A stretch of DNA of 64,000 nt from Syntrophus buswellii (GCF_046097065.1 NZ_CP175563.1:3100001-3164000), one strand, 5' to 3'. Positions 34,390 through 42,705 are shown, counted from the stretch's first letter. Numbers and translations: made by a program. The notes: generated by a model not told the origin, from the sequence alone.

Positions 34390-35250
34390 ATGGATCCTGT
34401 ATTGATTAAATTGGCAATTGGAGGCATCGCGTTCCTCGGCTGCATCGGTCTGTTGTTCGGCATCGGCCTGGCGCTGGCCGCTCAGAAGTTCGCCGTGGAG
34501 GGCGATCCCAAGGTAGAAGAGGTCCTGGAAGTTCTGGCGGGGGCTCAATGAGGCGGCTGCGGCTTTGCAGGTTGCGAAGCATATGCCGAAGCGGTTGTCC
34601 ACGACCCTGACGTTCCACCGAATCTCTGCTTTCCCGGCAAGGCGGAAGTGGCTGCGGCAGTTGCCGAAATTGCGGGAAAAACGGTCGGCGGTGTCGAAAA
34701 TGTGGTTGCCCAGATCCGATGTTCCCGTATCGAAGGGCAGGTCAAACAGAAGTATTCCTATCTTGGTTTCGATACCTGCGCAGGTGCAAGTATCGCCTTT
34801 GGTGGTCCGCAGGACTGCGCATACGCCTGCATCGGATTGGGCGACTGTGCCGCTTCCTGCCCCTTTGGCGCCATTACCATGGAGCAGCAGTTTCCCGTTG
34901 TCGATGTGGAAAAGTGTGTCGGCTGCGGATCCTGTGTACGCGCCTGTCCCAAGAAGGTTATTGAGCTGATGCCCCTGAAGGCTCGCGTCTGGGTTCCCTG
35001 CAGCACAAAGGATCCTGGAAAGACGGTGAGGAACATCTGCAAGGTCGGCTGCATCACGTGCAAAATGTGTGTCAAGGCGTGTCCGGCGGGAGCGGTCAGT
35101 ATTGAAAACGATGTGGTCCACATTGATCATGACAAGTGTCTGGCCTACGGACCGGACTGCCAGGAAGCCTGCGTTGCAAAGTGTCCCCGCAACATATTCC
35201 GGCCCTTCCGGAAGGAATTTAAAAAGGCGGGAGAGCTTGAAGCGGCCTGA
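34390..35250 (+). CDS. rnfB: RnfB, probable selenoprotein (in-frame UGA at codon 54)
   Basis: Electron-entry Fe-S subunit of Rnf, 286 residues including one UGA. The N-terminal membrane helix (residues 6 to about 30) is followed by the RnfB cluster domain: normally ANCGGCGxAGC; here the sequence is GAQ, UGA, then GGCGFAGC, with the fourth Cys in NLCFPG (Cys80). UGA thus stands at the first cysteine. The frame is otherwise open and family-like to its end: DTCAGASIAF, then CAYACIGLGDCAASCP, CVGCGSCVRACP, CITCKMCVKACP and a last Cys set (KCLAYGPDCQEACVAKCP). A SECIS-like hairpin follows the UGA (34563-34579). A nonsense mutation or sequencing error is the alternative. A conventional annotation would truncate it or start at 34648. 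Confidence 0.88.
34549..34579 (+). promoter_or_regulatory. UGA(Sec) codon and bacterial SECIS-like hairpin in rnfB
   Basis: The UGA is 34549-34551. Bases +12 to +28 after it (34563-34579) fold as CUUUGCA-GGU-UGCGAAG: seven pairs including one U-G, with a 3-nt GGU loop. Escherichia coli fdhF, as I recall its sequence, has its minimal SelB-binding hairpin at the same +12 to +28, with U at +15 and GCAGGU at +16 to +21; both are identical here. In fdhF U15 is bulged; here it opposes G25 as a weak U-G pair. A 3-bp basal stem (34560-34562 with 34586-34588) is possible. Confidence 0.78.
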
Positions 35251-35280
35251 GGACATTTCATAGCAACTTTATAATAGACA

Positions 35281-35328
35281 GACAAAAAGAGGGTGCGGAC
35301 CTTTTCGGTTCCGCACCCTCTTTTTGTC
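35281..35328. terminator. Bidirectional terminator after the rnf operon
   Basis: A perfect 19-bp inverted repeat (35281-35299 with 35310-35328) with a 10-nt loop. The stem base is A-rich on one side and T-rich on the other, so it can terminate both rnf (plus) and the converging GNAT gene (minus). Confidence 0.92.
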
Positions 35329-35386
35329 TCTTCTCTTACGCTGCTTGTTGTTTTGCGGCGTTGCCTGATCCGAGCCTGGACTTCAG

Positions 35387-35830
35387 TTAATCATCGAGAT
35401 GCTTTCCCAGATTGATGAACTCGGAGCGGTCAAACCCTACAGATATGAAGAAGGACACCATGTCCACCGCATCCCATCTCAGTGCGGTATAAATCTCCCG
35501 CACTCCCTTCTGCTTGAAATATTTAAAGATGCTTTCCACAAGGGCCTTGCCGATCCCGCCACCCATGTGATTCGGGTGGGATTCAAGGGCAATGATCCAT
35601 CCGCTCTTTTCCAGTCCAAAACTCGGTCCTTTAATTTCACCGATGATAAATCCCGTCACGCGGCCGTCTTTTATGGCCACGTAACCGACAACGTCCTGCT
35701 TCCGAAGATGGAGTTCAATACTCTGCATCCAGGAATCGGTAATATTGCCTTTCATGATAGCACGATGAATCTCTGTAATCTCAGGCGCATATGTTAAATC
35801 TATTTCTTTTATCTCTATATCATCTGCCAT
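35387..35830 (-). CDS. GNAT-family N-acetyltransferase
   Basis: A 147-residue GNAT fold protein: the N-terminal part has YAPEITEIHRAIM, the acetyl-CoA loop region is ALESHPNHMGGGIGKALVES (R/Q-x-x-G-x-G/A-like), and the end VDMVSFFISVGFDRSEFINLGK is the usual NxxAxxLYxxxGF-type helix. I use the ATG at 35830 (MADDIEIKEI). It begins 8 nt after the stop of a small DNA-binding-like gene and shares a terminator with rnf. The substrate is unknown (protein N-terminus or small molecule). Confidence 0.85.
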   Translation of the reverse strand: MADDIEIKEIDLTYAPEITEIHRAIMKGNITDSWMQSIELHLRKQDVVGYVAIKDGRVTGFIIGEIKGPSFGLEKSGWIIALESHPNHMGGGIGKALVESIFKYFKQKGVREIYTALRWDAVDMVSFFISVGFDRSEFINLGKHLDD

Positions 35831-35838
35831 AATGCAAC

Positions 35839-36111
35839 TCAATCGATCCGTATAATTTTTAAATGCTTTCCAATCCAATCCGGAGGCAGGTACACCCGGC
35901 CGCTGTTGCCGCTTTGCTTGACCTCCTTGGAAATCATTTCTTCTCCATAGACTTCAAATTTGACTTTTTCAAAGATGCTTTTGTCCGCCTGCTGATCCGC
36001 GCTTTTTGTTGAGGTCGCTTCCATTATTCTCTCATCTGATTTCTCAGAAGGCTTTCTGGACAATGGAGGCTTCGACAAAGAGCTCTTTTTTTCTGATTCC
36101 CTTGTTCCCAT
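35839..36111 (-). CDS. Small AbrB/DUF2080-like protein
   Basis: 90 residues. The first half is Ser/Lys-rich and probably disordered; the second half (VYGEEMISKEVKQSGNSGRV, then YLPPDWIGKHLKIIRID) looks like the swapped-hairpin AbrB-type/DUF2080 domain found in short DNA-binding or antitoxin proteins. AAGGAT precedes the ATG. It lies directly before the GNAT gene on the same strand, in the order antitoxin-toxin operons usually have. The family assignment is from pattern only. Confidence 0.6.
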   Translation of the reverse strand: MGTRESEKKSSLSKPPLSRKPSEKSDERIMEATSTKSADQQADKSIFEKVKFEVYGEEMISKEVKQSGNSGRVYLPPDWIGKHLKIIRID

Positions 36112-36304
36112 AATCCTTATTTCCTGACTTTTTTTCCTGCCATATTTTAAATTATTCTATGGTTTAGCTATGATGTAACTTTACTTTTGTCAAGAAATAT
36201 CTTTCAAGAGGTCAATTCATCAGCTTTGTCCTGTCTTCCTCTCGCGTCCAGCCTTCAGGATGACCGCTTTCAAAATTCTTGAAGGCAGCCCCTATGAGTA
36301 TAAA

Positions 36305-36338
36305 ACCCTCTGAATATAGTTTTCTTATTCCAGAGGGT
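36305..36338 (-). terminator. Probable terminator of the SDR gene
   Basis: ACCCTCTG and CAGAGGGT (8 bp) around an 18-nt AT-rich loop, 60 bp beyond the SDR stop; on the minus strand it runs into TTTTATA. Confidence 0.6.
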
Positions 36339-36398
36339 CTTATAGGCACTATCAGGCTGTTTCGCACGTGCAGAGCGTTTTCATCCCCATGCAGCGGC

Positions 36399-37154
36399 TT
36401 AGGTCATACCGTAACCACCGTCGACTCTCAGCAGCTGTCCCGTAATATACCTGGAATCGTCGCAGCCGAAGAAAACAAAGGCGGGAGCCACTTCTGAAGG
36501 TTCCGCATAGCGATTGAGGAGAATGCGCCTCATGTAAATTTCCTTCAATTTTTCATCAGTTGTGATTTTTTCGGTCATGTCCGTTGTCACGATGCCCAGA
36601 GAGATCACATTGGCCGTGACGTTGAATCTTGCAAGCTCTCTCGCGGCTGACATGGTGAAGGAAAGGATGCCGCCTTTAGCAGCCGCGTAGTTAATCTGGC
36701 CCGTCGTTCCCACCAGTCCCGCAACGGAAGTGACGTTGATGATCTTGCCGTAATTCTGCTCCATGAAATATTTTGCCGCCGCCTGCACACAGAGGAAGGG
36801 GCCTTTCATGTGGATGTTAACGACCGCATCCCACTGCTCCTCCGTCATCTTATGGAGCATTGCGGGCTTCGTCGCACCGGCGTTATTCACCAGGACATCA
36901 ATTCTTCCAAAATTATCGACAGCGGCCTGGATGGTCTTTACCGCCTCGTCCTTGACTTCGACACGCCCCTGAACGGCCACGGCACGACGCCCCATCTTTT
37001 CAATCATAGCAACCACTTCATTGGCTGCGGCATGATTACCGGCGTAGTTTACGATAACATCGGCGCCCTCTTCCGCATAGGCAAGACAAATGGCTCTTCC
37101 CACACCTCTTCCGCCGCCGGTTACTACCGCTACCTTACCTTCTAGCTTTCCCAT
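36399..37154 (-). CDS. Short-chain dehydrogenase/reductase, FabG-like
   Basis: A 251-residue classical SDR, most like 3-oxoacyl-ACP/3-oxoacyl-CoA reductases. The cofactor motif is TGGGRGVGRA, followed by LVNNAG; the catalytic Ser is in NVTSVAGLVG; the YxxxK is NYAAAKGG; and the C-terminal end is ITGQLLRVDGGYGMT. The Arg-rich first loop suggests NADP(H) but this is not certain. It is a single gene with its own terminator; a role in fatty acid or acyl-CoA metabolism, or in polyhydroxybutyrate-type reduction, is possible. Confidence 0.9.
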   Translation of the reverse strand: MGKLEGKVAVVTGGGRGVGRAICLAYAEEGADVIVNYAGNHAAANEVVAMIEKMGRRAVAVQGRVEVKDEAVKTIQAAVDNFGRIDVLVNNAGATKPAMLHKMTEEQWDAVVNIHMKGPFLCVQAAAKYFMEQNYGKIINVTSVAGLVGTTGQINYAAAKGGILSFTMSAARELARFNVTANVISLGIVTTDMTEKITTDEKLKEIYMRRILLNRYAEPSEVAPAFVFFGCDDSRYITGQLLRVDGGYGMT

Positions 37155-37522
37155 TTCTAAATCCCCCTGTTATTATTGTTGATGTTCGTTACTCGAAGTA
37201 TTTTTTTCTGCTCTTGATCATCTAAAGAAGGTTACGATCGGTCCACAATGTTCAGACTTCAAAAAACTCATCCGGCTTTGACCATCTTTCAGAATGTTAA
37301 GAAAGGGCACGACTTTTTGAGGGCTGGAGATCTCCTTGCACCTCGGGAGCAAAATCATGAACTATTACAGTGTGCTGCAATAACAACTTGATCCTCTTTT
37401 GTCAAGTCAATTCTACGGGCTCAACGCTTCTCTTTCGCGGGCTTTTTCTGCAATTCAAATGGGAAATACCCTTCTTCCTCCCGTTCCATGGTCTGTTTCC
37501 GAAAGAGACTCCAAACAATAAA
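37155..37522. other. Intergenic region upstream of the SDR gene
   Basis: About 370 bases. On the minus strand a TTGACA-like -35 within TTGACTTGACAAAAGAGG (37401-37420 region) with a poor -10 may drive the SDR gene. No gene or repeat seen. Confidence 0.35.
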
Positions 37523-37550
37523 GGGGTTTAGAGTCCCACTCTAAATCCCC
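37523..37550 (-). terminator. Terminator after tRNA-Leu
   Basis: GGGGTTTAGAGT pairs with ACTCTAAATCCCC (one bulged T), 3-nt loop, 27 bp past the tRNA 3' end; minus-strand reading continues TTTATTGTTTG. Confidence 0.75.
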
Positions 37551-37577
37551 AGTATCAGAAGTGATATATTGGATTTA

Positions 37578-37664
37578 TGGTGCCGAAGCCGGGACTTGAA
37601 CCCGGACGAGCGTGGCTCACTACCCCCTCAAGATAGCGTGTCTACCAGATTCCACCACTTCGGC
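37578..37664 (-). tRNA. tRNA-Leu (anticodon GAG)
   Basis: Reads on the minus strand from GCCGAAG at 37664. The acceptor stem GCCGAAG pairs with CTTCGGC; the D-arm has TGGTAGACA; the anticodon stem-loop is CTATC-TTGAGGG-GGTAG with anticodon GAG; a long variable arm (class II) follows; the T-loop is GGTTCAAGTCC; and discriminator A and an encoded CCA end it. It lies 150 bp downstream of secG, a common arrangement. Confidence 0.96.
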
Positions 37665-37814
37665 AATATTCCGGAATACGGATACGGCAAAAAACGGTCT
37701 TTTTCAAACTATCTCGATCAGGCCCATTTTCCTGCCGATCGATAAGCTACCCCACCCCTCATGAATTTGTCAATACGAAAAGAGTCTCCCGGCCATTTTT
37801 CTTGGTACGGCCCC

Positions 37815-38189
37815 CTACTTCGCCGGCTGTGACTGAGGCGTGGAGACAGGAGGCGCTGTGTTCTGCGCCGGTGCCGGCGCCGTGGCGGGTGCTGCCGGTG
37901 CGGTAGGTGCGGCCGGCCTTTCCGCTACAGGCCTGGAAGCCCCTTCCATCAGCGAGGAGCCTTTATGGATCGACGCATAGGAGAGGAAAAGCGACGTCAG
38001 CATGAAGACGACGGCTACGGCGGTCGTCATTTTTCCGAGAAAGGTCCCTGCCCCGCTGCTGCCGAAGACGGTCTGGCTGGAACCGCCGAATGCCGCCCCC
38101 ATACTGGCGCCTTTTCCCGCCTGAAGAAGCACGACGATCACAAGGACAAAACAGGAGATGATATGCAATACATTAATCAGAATGTGCAC
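37815..38189 (-). CDS. secG: Protein-export membrane protein SecG
   Basis: Small subunit of the SecYEG translocon. Two membrane helices (about residues 2-22 and 50-70 in the 124-residue product) flank the SecG signature AGKGASMGAAFGGSSQTVFG followed by GTFLGKMT. The tail is Ala/Pro-rich (APAAPATAPAPAQ), as in many proteobacterial SecG. I start at GTG 38189, preceded by GAGGCGG, rather than at 38288, which adds a non-family leader. Confidence 0.92.
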   Translation of the reverse strand: MHILINVLHIISCFVLVIVVLLQAGKGASMGAAFGGSSQTVFGSSGAGTFLGKMTTAVAVVFMLTSLFLSYASIHKGSSLMEGASRPVAERPAAPTAPAAPATAPAPAQNTAPPVSTPQSQPAK

Positions 38190-38534
38190 AGTAATTCCGC
38201 CTCTTTTAATTTTATTGAGCCTCCTGCCGGAACCAAGAGGACATGCGTTCATAAACAGCGACGCAGTGCCGTATATCACCGATGTCAAAAGAATTCAATC
38301 CTTTTTCAGGAGGGCAGCCGTTATAATCCGCGATTCTTTTCTCCCGTTGAAGCCGGTGCTCTCCAGGAAAACCGAGATCTCATACCCGCCGATAACCGGA
38401 TATTTCTTCATTTTCTTCTGTTGCGAGGGTTCCATTATGGATTATAACTATGGCTGCAGCACTGCGTTCCGTGCTTCCCGGGCCCTGTTCACGGGACGAT
38501 GCGCAGCGAACCTATCCGGGCAAAAGGAGGCATC
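38190..38534. other. Divergent promoter region between secG and polX
   Basis: About 345 bases, with only overlapping open frames lacking good starts. I see no RNA gene here. Confidence 0.45.
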
Positions 38535-40268
38535 ATGAACAATACCGACATAGCCGGGATCTTCGAACACATGGCGAATTTTCTGGAAATCAAGGGAGAA
38601 AACCCGTTCAAGATAAGGGCTTATCGACGAGCCGCCCAGGTCATAGAACATCTGCCCCGGGAACTCGCCGTCATGCTTGCGGCGGGAGAGGATTTGAAAA
38701 GCCTTCCGGGGATCGGCCAGGCGATTGCCGCCAAGGCGGAAGAGCTGGTCCGCACCGGACGCCTGGCCGCCTGGGAAACCCTGAGAGGCTCCCTTCCCGA
38801 AGGCCTCTCCGAACTCCTGGAAATACCGGGCATCGGTCCGAAAACCGCTTTTCGCCTGGCGTCAGAGCTTGGGATCTCCTCCGTGGACGAATTGGAGCGA
38901 GCCATTCGGCAGGGTAAGGTGGCCTCCCTCTTTCGGCTGGGCGACAGGACGGCGGACAATCTGCTGCACCAGATCGAGTCCTTGCGGCGCAAGGATCAGC
39001 GCATTCCCCTTGGGCGGGCCCTTCCCCTGGTCGAAGACGTTCTCTCCATGCTCCGCCCCCTGCCGGGAGTGAAGAATCTGGTCGCAGCGGGAAGCCTTCG
39101 CCGCTTCCGGGAAACCGTCGGCGACATCGACCTGATGGGAACGGCGGATTACCCGGAACAGGTCATCCGCTCCTTTGTGTCCCTGCCCGCCGTTCGAGAC
39201 GTCCTCGGCCAGGGGCCCACCAAGGCCAGCGTCATTCTGGCCGACGGGCTTCAGGCCGATCTCCGGATGGTGGAGCATGAGGCCTTCGGATCGCTCCTGC
39301 AGTATTTTACGGGGAGCCGTCAGCACAACATCGCCCTGAGGGCCAGGAATCAAAAACGGGGCTTGAAACTCAGCGAATACGGAATTACCGATGCCTCCAC
39401 GGGCAGGCTGGAAACGTTTGCAACGGAAGAGGACTTTTATGCGCGCCTGGGAATGCAGTACATCCCGCCGGAAATCCGTGAAGATTACGGGGAGATCGAA
39501 CTTGCGGCAACCCATGCCCTTCCTGAACTGGTCGAACGCTCAGACATCAGGGGGGATCTCCACGTGCATACCCATTGGAGCGACGGAACGGCATCCCTTG
39601 AATCCATGGCCCAGGCGGCGAAGGAAGCGGGGTATGCCTATCTGGCCATTACGGATCATTCCGGCGGATTGGGCATTGCCGGGGGATTGCATGAAGATCG
39701 GCTGCTGAAACAGCAGCAGGCCATCCACGAACTCAACCAGCAGATCGAGGGAATCCGGCTGCTTACGGGGATTGAAGTCAATATCATGAGCGACGGACGG
39801 CTGGATCTGCCGGACGAGATCCTGTCCGGGCTGGATGTTGTCGTGGCATCGATCCACTCATCCCTGAACCAGAGCGAGGGGAAAATGACCCGGAGGATCC
39901 TGAAGGCCCTGGAGAATCCCCATGTGGACATCCTGGCTCACCCGACGGGCCGCCTCATCGGAAAGCGTGAGCCCATCGCAGTGGATCTGGAGGCGGTTTT
40001 TTCCGCCGCAGCTCAGTATCGCAAGGTCCTGGAGATCAATTCCATGCCCGACCGCCTGGATCTTAAGGACAACTTCATCTACCGGGCGCGGGAGCTGGGC
40101 GTCCTGCTGGCAATCAATACGGATGCGCACCGCCCGGAGCATTTCGAGCTGATCCGCTTCGGAATCGGCATGGCCCGGCGCGGCTGGTGCCGGCCCTCTT
40201 CCATCCTGAACACTCGATCGGTTGACGAGGTGCTTGCTCATTTCAGACAGGGGAACACCTCCCGGTAG
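38535..40268 (+). CDS. polX: DNA polymerase X with PHP domain
   Basis: Family X repair polymerase and PHP exonuclease, 577 residues. Order: an N-terminal helical domain with HhH motifs (SLPGIGQAIAAK, EIPGIGPKTAF); the nucleotidyltransferase palm with AGSLRRFRETVGDIDLM (two Asp of the active site); a third Asp in LQADLRMVE; then, from about residue 340, the PHP domain (DLHVHTHWSDGTAS, ITDHSGGLGIAGG, EVNIMSDG, HPTGRLIGKR, INTDAHRPEH). The ATG at 38535 follows AGGAGG. Likely acts in gap filling during base-excision repair, next to nth. Confidence 0.96.
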   Translation: MNNTDIAGIFEHMANFLEIKGENPFKIRAYRRAAQVIEHLPRELAVMLAAGEDLKSLPGIGQAIAAKAEELVRTGRLAAWETLRGSLPEGLSELLEIPGIGPKTAFRLASELGISSVDELERAIRQGKVASLFRLGDRTADNLLHQIESLRRKDQRIPLGRALPLVEDVLSMLRPLPGVKNLVAAGSLRRFRETVGDIDLMGTADYPEQVIRSFVSLPAVRDVLGQGPTKASVILADGLQADLRMVEHEAFGSLLQYFTGSRQHNIALRARNQKRGLKLSEYGITDASTGRLETFATEEDFYARLGMQYIPPEIREDYGEIELAATHALPELVERSDIRGDLHVHTHWSDGTASLESMAQAAKEAGYAYLAITDHSGGLGIAGGLHEDRLLKQQQAIHELNQQIEGIRLLTGIEVNIMSDGRLDLPDEILSGLDVVVASIHSSLNQSEGKMTRRILKALENPHVDILAHPTGRLIGKREPIAVDLEAVFSAAAQYRKVLEINSMPDRLDLKDNFIYRARELGVLLAINTDAHRPEHFELIRFGIGMARRGWCRPSSILNTRSVDEVLAHFRQGNTSR

Positions 40269-40389
40269 CCTGCCGGACCATTTTGCGTTTCGGATGGAAC
40301 ACAGCCCTTATCCGTTCATGGAAAACGCGCGAGGAAGCCGAATGACGGCCTTTAAGCAGCAAAGCCGGCGGCGGCGCCCAGGCAGGAGA

Positions 40390-41046
40390 TCATCGATGGC
40401 TGGTAACGGATATGCGGGGACAGAGATCACCAAGGAGGCAGGAGCTGCAGAGGGGAGAAACCGGACGGCAGACACGCTGGCCGAAGGAAACCAGCAGGGT
40501 GTTGTAGCGTGACCAGTAGCATCGCGGAAGGGTATCCTGGAGAGCGAATTCCGTCTGCTCCGGTGTTTTTGTCTTGACCAGACCGAGACGGTTGGAGATC
40601 CGGTGCACATGCGTGTCGACGCAGATGGCCTCTTGTCCGTAGCCCAGCGAAAGAACGAGATTTGCGGTTTTTCGCCCCACGCCTTTGAGCGAAAGCAAAT
40701 CCTCCAGGGTGTCGGGCACCCGGGAGAAAAAGCGCTCAACGAGATCCCGGCAGATTTCAGGAATCTGCCGGGCCTTGTTCCGGTAAAAGCCGACGGGATA
40801 GATGGCTTGGCGAATTTCCTCTTCACTCAGCTTCATCATTCCCTCAGGCGTTGAAGCCAGACGAAACAGCTTCTCGGTGGCCTTCCCCGTGACCTCGTCC
40901 TTCGTCCTCAGACTGAGCACGGTAGAAATCAGGATCTTGAAAGGATCGTGCTGCCTTTCCGCCAGTTGGGTGACGATGGGAAAGTCAGCGCCCCCGGCAC
41001 TGACTTCAAGCCGGCGAACCAGGAGGTCGATTTCTTTGCTGTCCAT
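40390..41046 (-). CDS. nth: Endonuclease III
   Basis: Bifunctional DNA glycosylase/AP lyase for oxidised pyrimidines. The HhH motif and catalytic Lys are in SLKGVGRKTANLVLS, the catalytic Asp in ICVDTHVHRISNRLG, and the 4Fe-4S loop at the C-terminus is CRPVSPLCSSCLLGDLC (C-x6-C-x2-C-x5-C). 218 residues, standard length. It faces polX and is followed on the same strand by fdhE upstream (25 bp gap). Confidence 0.96.
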   Translation of the reverse strand: MDSKEIDLLVRRLEVSAGGADFPIVTQLAERQHDPFKILISTVLSLRTKDEVTGKATEKLFRLASTPEGMMKLSEEEIRQAIYPVGFYRNKARQIPEICRDLVERFFSRVPDTLEDLLSLKGVGRKTANLVLSLGYGQEAICVDTHVHRISNRLGLVKTKTPEQTEFALQDTLPRCYWSRYNTLLVSFGQRVCRPVSPLCSSCLLGDLCPRISVTSHR

Positions 41047-41070
41047 GAACCGGGCTCCGAATCCTGCGGA

Positions 41071-41901
41071 CTAACTATACCCCTCTTCGTAGGCCAGCAT
41101 GTCCAGATGAAGGGTGGCAATGTCTTCGACATCCAGATCGGCCTCCTGCTCCGTCACTCTCAGATCGACCATCTTGATGTACCGTTTGCAGACGTTACAT
41201 ACATCCACCCGGTAGCGCTCATCCCCTTCGATCGTGAAATAGGCGAGGGCGTGCTGCTCCTCATTGCCGCAGAAGGGGCATTTCACCCGCCGGTAATGCC
41301 ATTCAAAGCCGCACTGGTTGCAGAAAAGATAGCGCCTTCCGTCTCCGGCCTTGATCTTGCCGATTTTCGGCTCTTTGCCGCAGATCGGGCAGTACCCTTC
41401 GGACCATTTGAGTTGGGAAATCCGGTCGCCATAATGGCCGGCGATCTTTTCCAGTTCAGGTCTCAGGCTTTCTTCCAGGAACAGCTCCACAAGATCATAA
41501 AAATCATCATCTTTTTCTTCCGGAAAATCCCCTTCCGCAAGGGGGTCGAAGGTATGACGGATCATCCTCTCAAAATCCAGAGCCCCGCGGTGCAGCTGCT
41601 CGATCATTTCCTCTGTTTTTTCCGGAGAACGCTTTTTTGCAATATCCAGAAGCTTCAGGAAATAATCCCTGGGCAGGGAAAGATTAAATTCTCCCGAGAT
41701 AAAATCAATCAGGGGCAATCCACCCGCCACCTTCTGGGGGATCAGGTGCTCATCCACCTGAAAAATCATCCTGTCGGATGTTTTGTGATACTCTTCCCGC
41801 AGGATGAGAAGTTCCGCGAGAATATCCAGCAGTTCGCTGTAGTACGGACTGTCGGATTTGTACTGCTCGATCGTTTTTAGGGCATTCAGCATGTTCGCCA
41901 T
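41071..41901 (-). CDS. fdhE: Formate dehydrogenase accessory protein FdhE
   Basis: A 276-residue rubredoxin-like iron protein needed for maturation of formate dehydrogenases. The C-terminal half has four CxxC knuckles: CPICGKEPKIG, CNQCGFEW, CPFCGNEEQHALAYFT and CNVCKRYIKMVD, then DVEDIATLHLDMLAYEEGY, the FdhE ending. AGGAGG lies upstream of the ATG. The structural enzyme is not in this window. It is divergent from mobB, another molybdenum-cofactor gene. Confidence 0.94.
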   Translation of the reverse strand: MANMLNALKTIEQYKSDSPYYSELLDILAELLILREEYHKTSDRMIFQVDEHLIPQKVAGGLPLIDFISGEFNLSLPRDYFLKLLDIAKKRSPEKTEEMIEQLHRGALDFERMIRHTFDPLAEGDFPEEKDDDFYDLVELFLEESLRPELEKIAGHYGDRISQLKWSEGYCPICGKEPKIGKIKAGDGRRYLFCNQCGFEWHYRRVKCPFCGNEEQHALAYFTIEGDERYRVDVCNVCKRYIKMVDLRVTEQEADLDVEDIATLHLDMLAYEEGYS

Positions 41902-42150
41902 GCAGTTTCAGGCCTCCTGTCCTTGGACTTGCGCCTTGGATACTATCCAAAACACCTGCTACGTATATAATCCTTCCTGTCAAAAGTGCAAGCAATTATT
42001 AATCCCCCGGAAAGGGAGATATACTGCTTGAAATGCGATCCGCCTTCGTCTATAAATTTCATATCGTTCATGTTTGGATGGCGCGGGGCTGCGCTCCGCT
42101 TTGGTTTATCCGTTGAACATGACGGCCGGGAAAGGGCCCAAGGAGAAGAC

Positions 42151-42657
42151 GTGAAAGCACATAACCCCATTCCTGTGATTTCCATCGTCGGCAAATCCAA
42201 TACGGGAAAAACGACCCTGATCGAGAAGCTGGTTCCGGAACTGGCCAAGCGGGGATACAGGGTGGCGACCATCAAGCATCATCTGCACGACTTCGATATC
42301 GACATCGAAGGAAAGGATAGCTGGCGGCACCGGCAGGCAGGCGCCCGGGCAACGGTCATTGCGACCCCCCGAAAGGTAGCCCTGATTGAAGACGTGGAGG
42401 AAGATTTCAGCATCGACGCCCTCCGGGAACGCTATATCCACGATGTAGACCTGATCCTGACGGAAGGGTTCAAAGGGAACCCCCATCCGAAAATCGAGAT
42501 ATACCGGGCTGCCCTCAAGCGGGAACTTCTCTGCGGCCAGCATGACAATTTGCTTGCCCTGGCCAGCGACACGCCGCTTGACATCGGGGTGCCATGCCTG
42601 GACATCAACGACATTCTGGGCCTGGTAGATCTCATTGAAGCCTCGGTCTTGAAATGA
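42151..42657 (+). CDS. mobB: Molybdopterin-guanine dinucleotide biosynthesis adaptor MobB
   Basis: P-loop GTPase-like adaptor that supports MobA in making bis-MGD. Walker A is IVGKSNTGKTTLIEKLV, followed by TIKHHLHDFDID and, at the second half, DLILTEGFKGNPHPKIEIYR. The start is GTG 42151 (AAGGAG 5 nt before); the earlier ATG at 41986 adds an unrelated leader. 168 residues. It stands across a divergent gap from fdhE, consistent with joint supply of cofactor to formate dehydrogenase. Confidence 0.93.
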   Translation: MKAHNPIPVISIVGKSNTGKTTLIEKLVPELAKRGYRVATIKHHLHDFDIDIEGKDSWRHRQAGARATVIATPRKVALIEDVEEDFSIDALRERYIHDVDLILTEGFKGNPHPKIEIYRAALKRELLCGQHDNLLALASDTPLDIGVPCLDINDILGLVDLIEASVLK

Positions 42658-42705
42658 CGAGCAACGTCTCTTTTTACGATTGCTGAATCATCTTTACTGT
42701 GGCCC

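Noticed and set aside
34648..35250. A separate gene starting at GTG 34648 (200 residues of ferredoxin-like protein)
   Set aside because: It is in frame with, and a direct continuation of, the rnfB start at 34390. Splitting it would lose the RnfB cluster domain between, whose sequence is intact apart from the single UGA.
41986..42150. ATG 41986 as the mobB start
   Set aside because: Adds 55 residues without similarity; GTG 42151 has a proper ribosome binding site directly before the P-loop domain.
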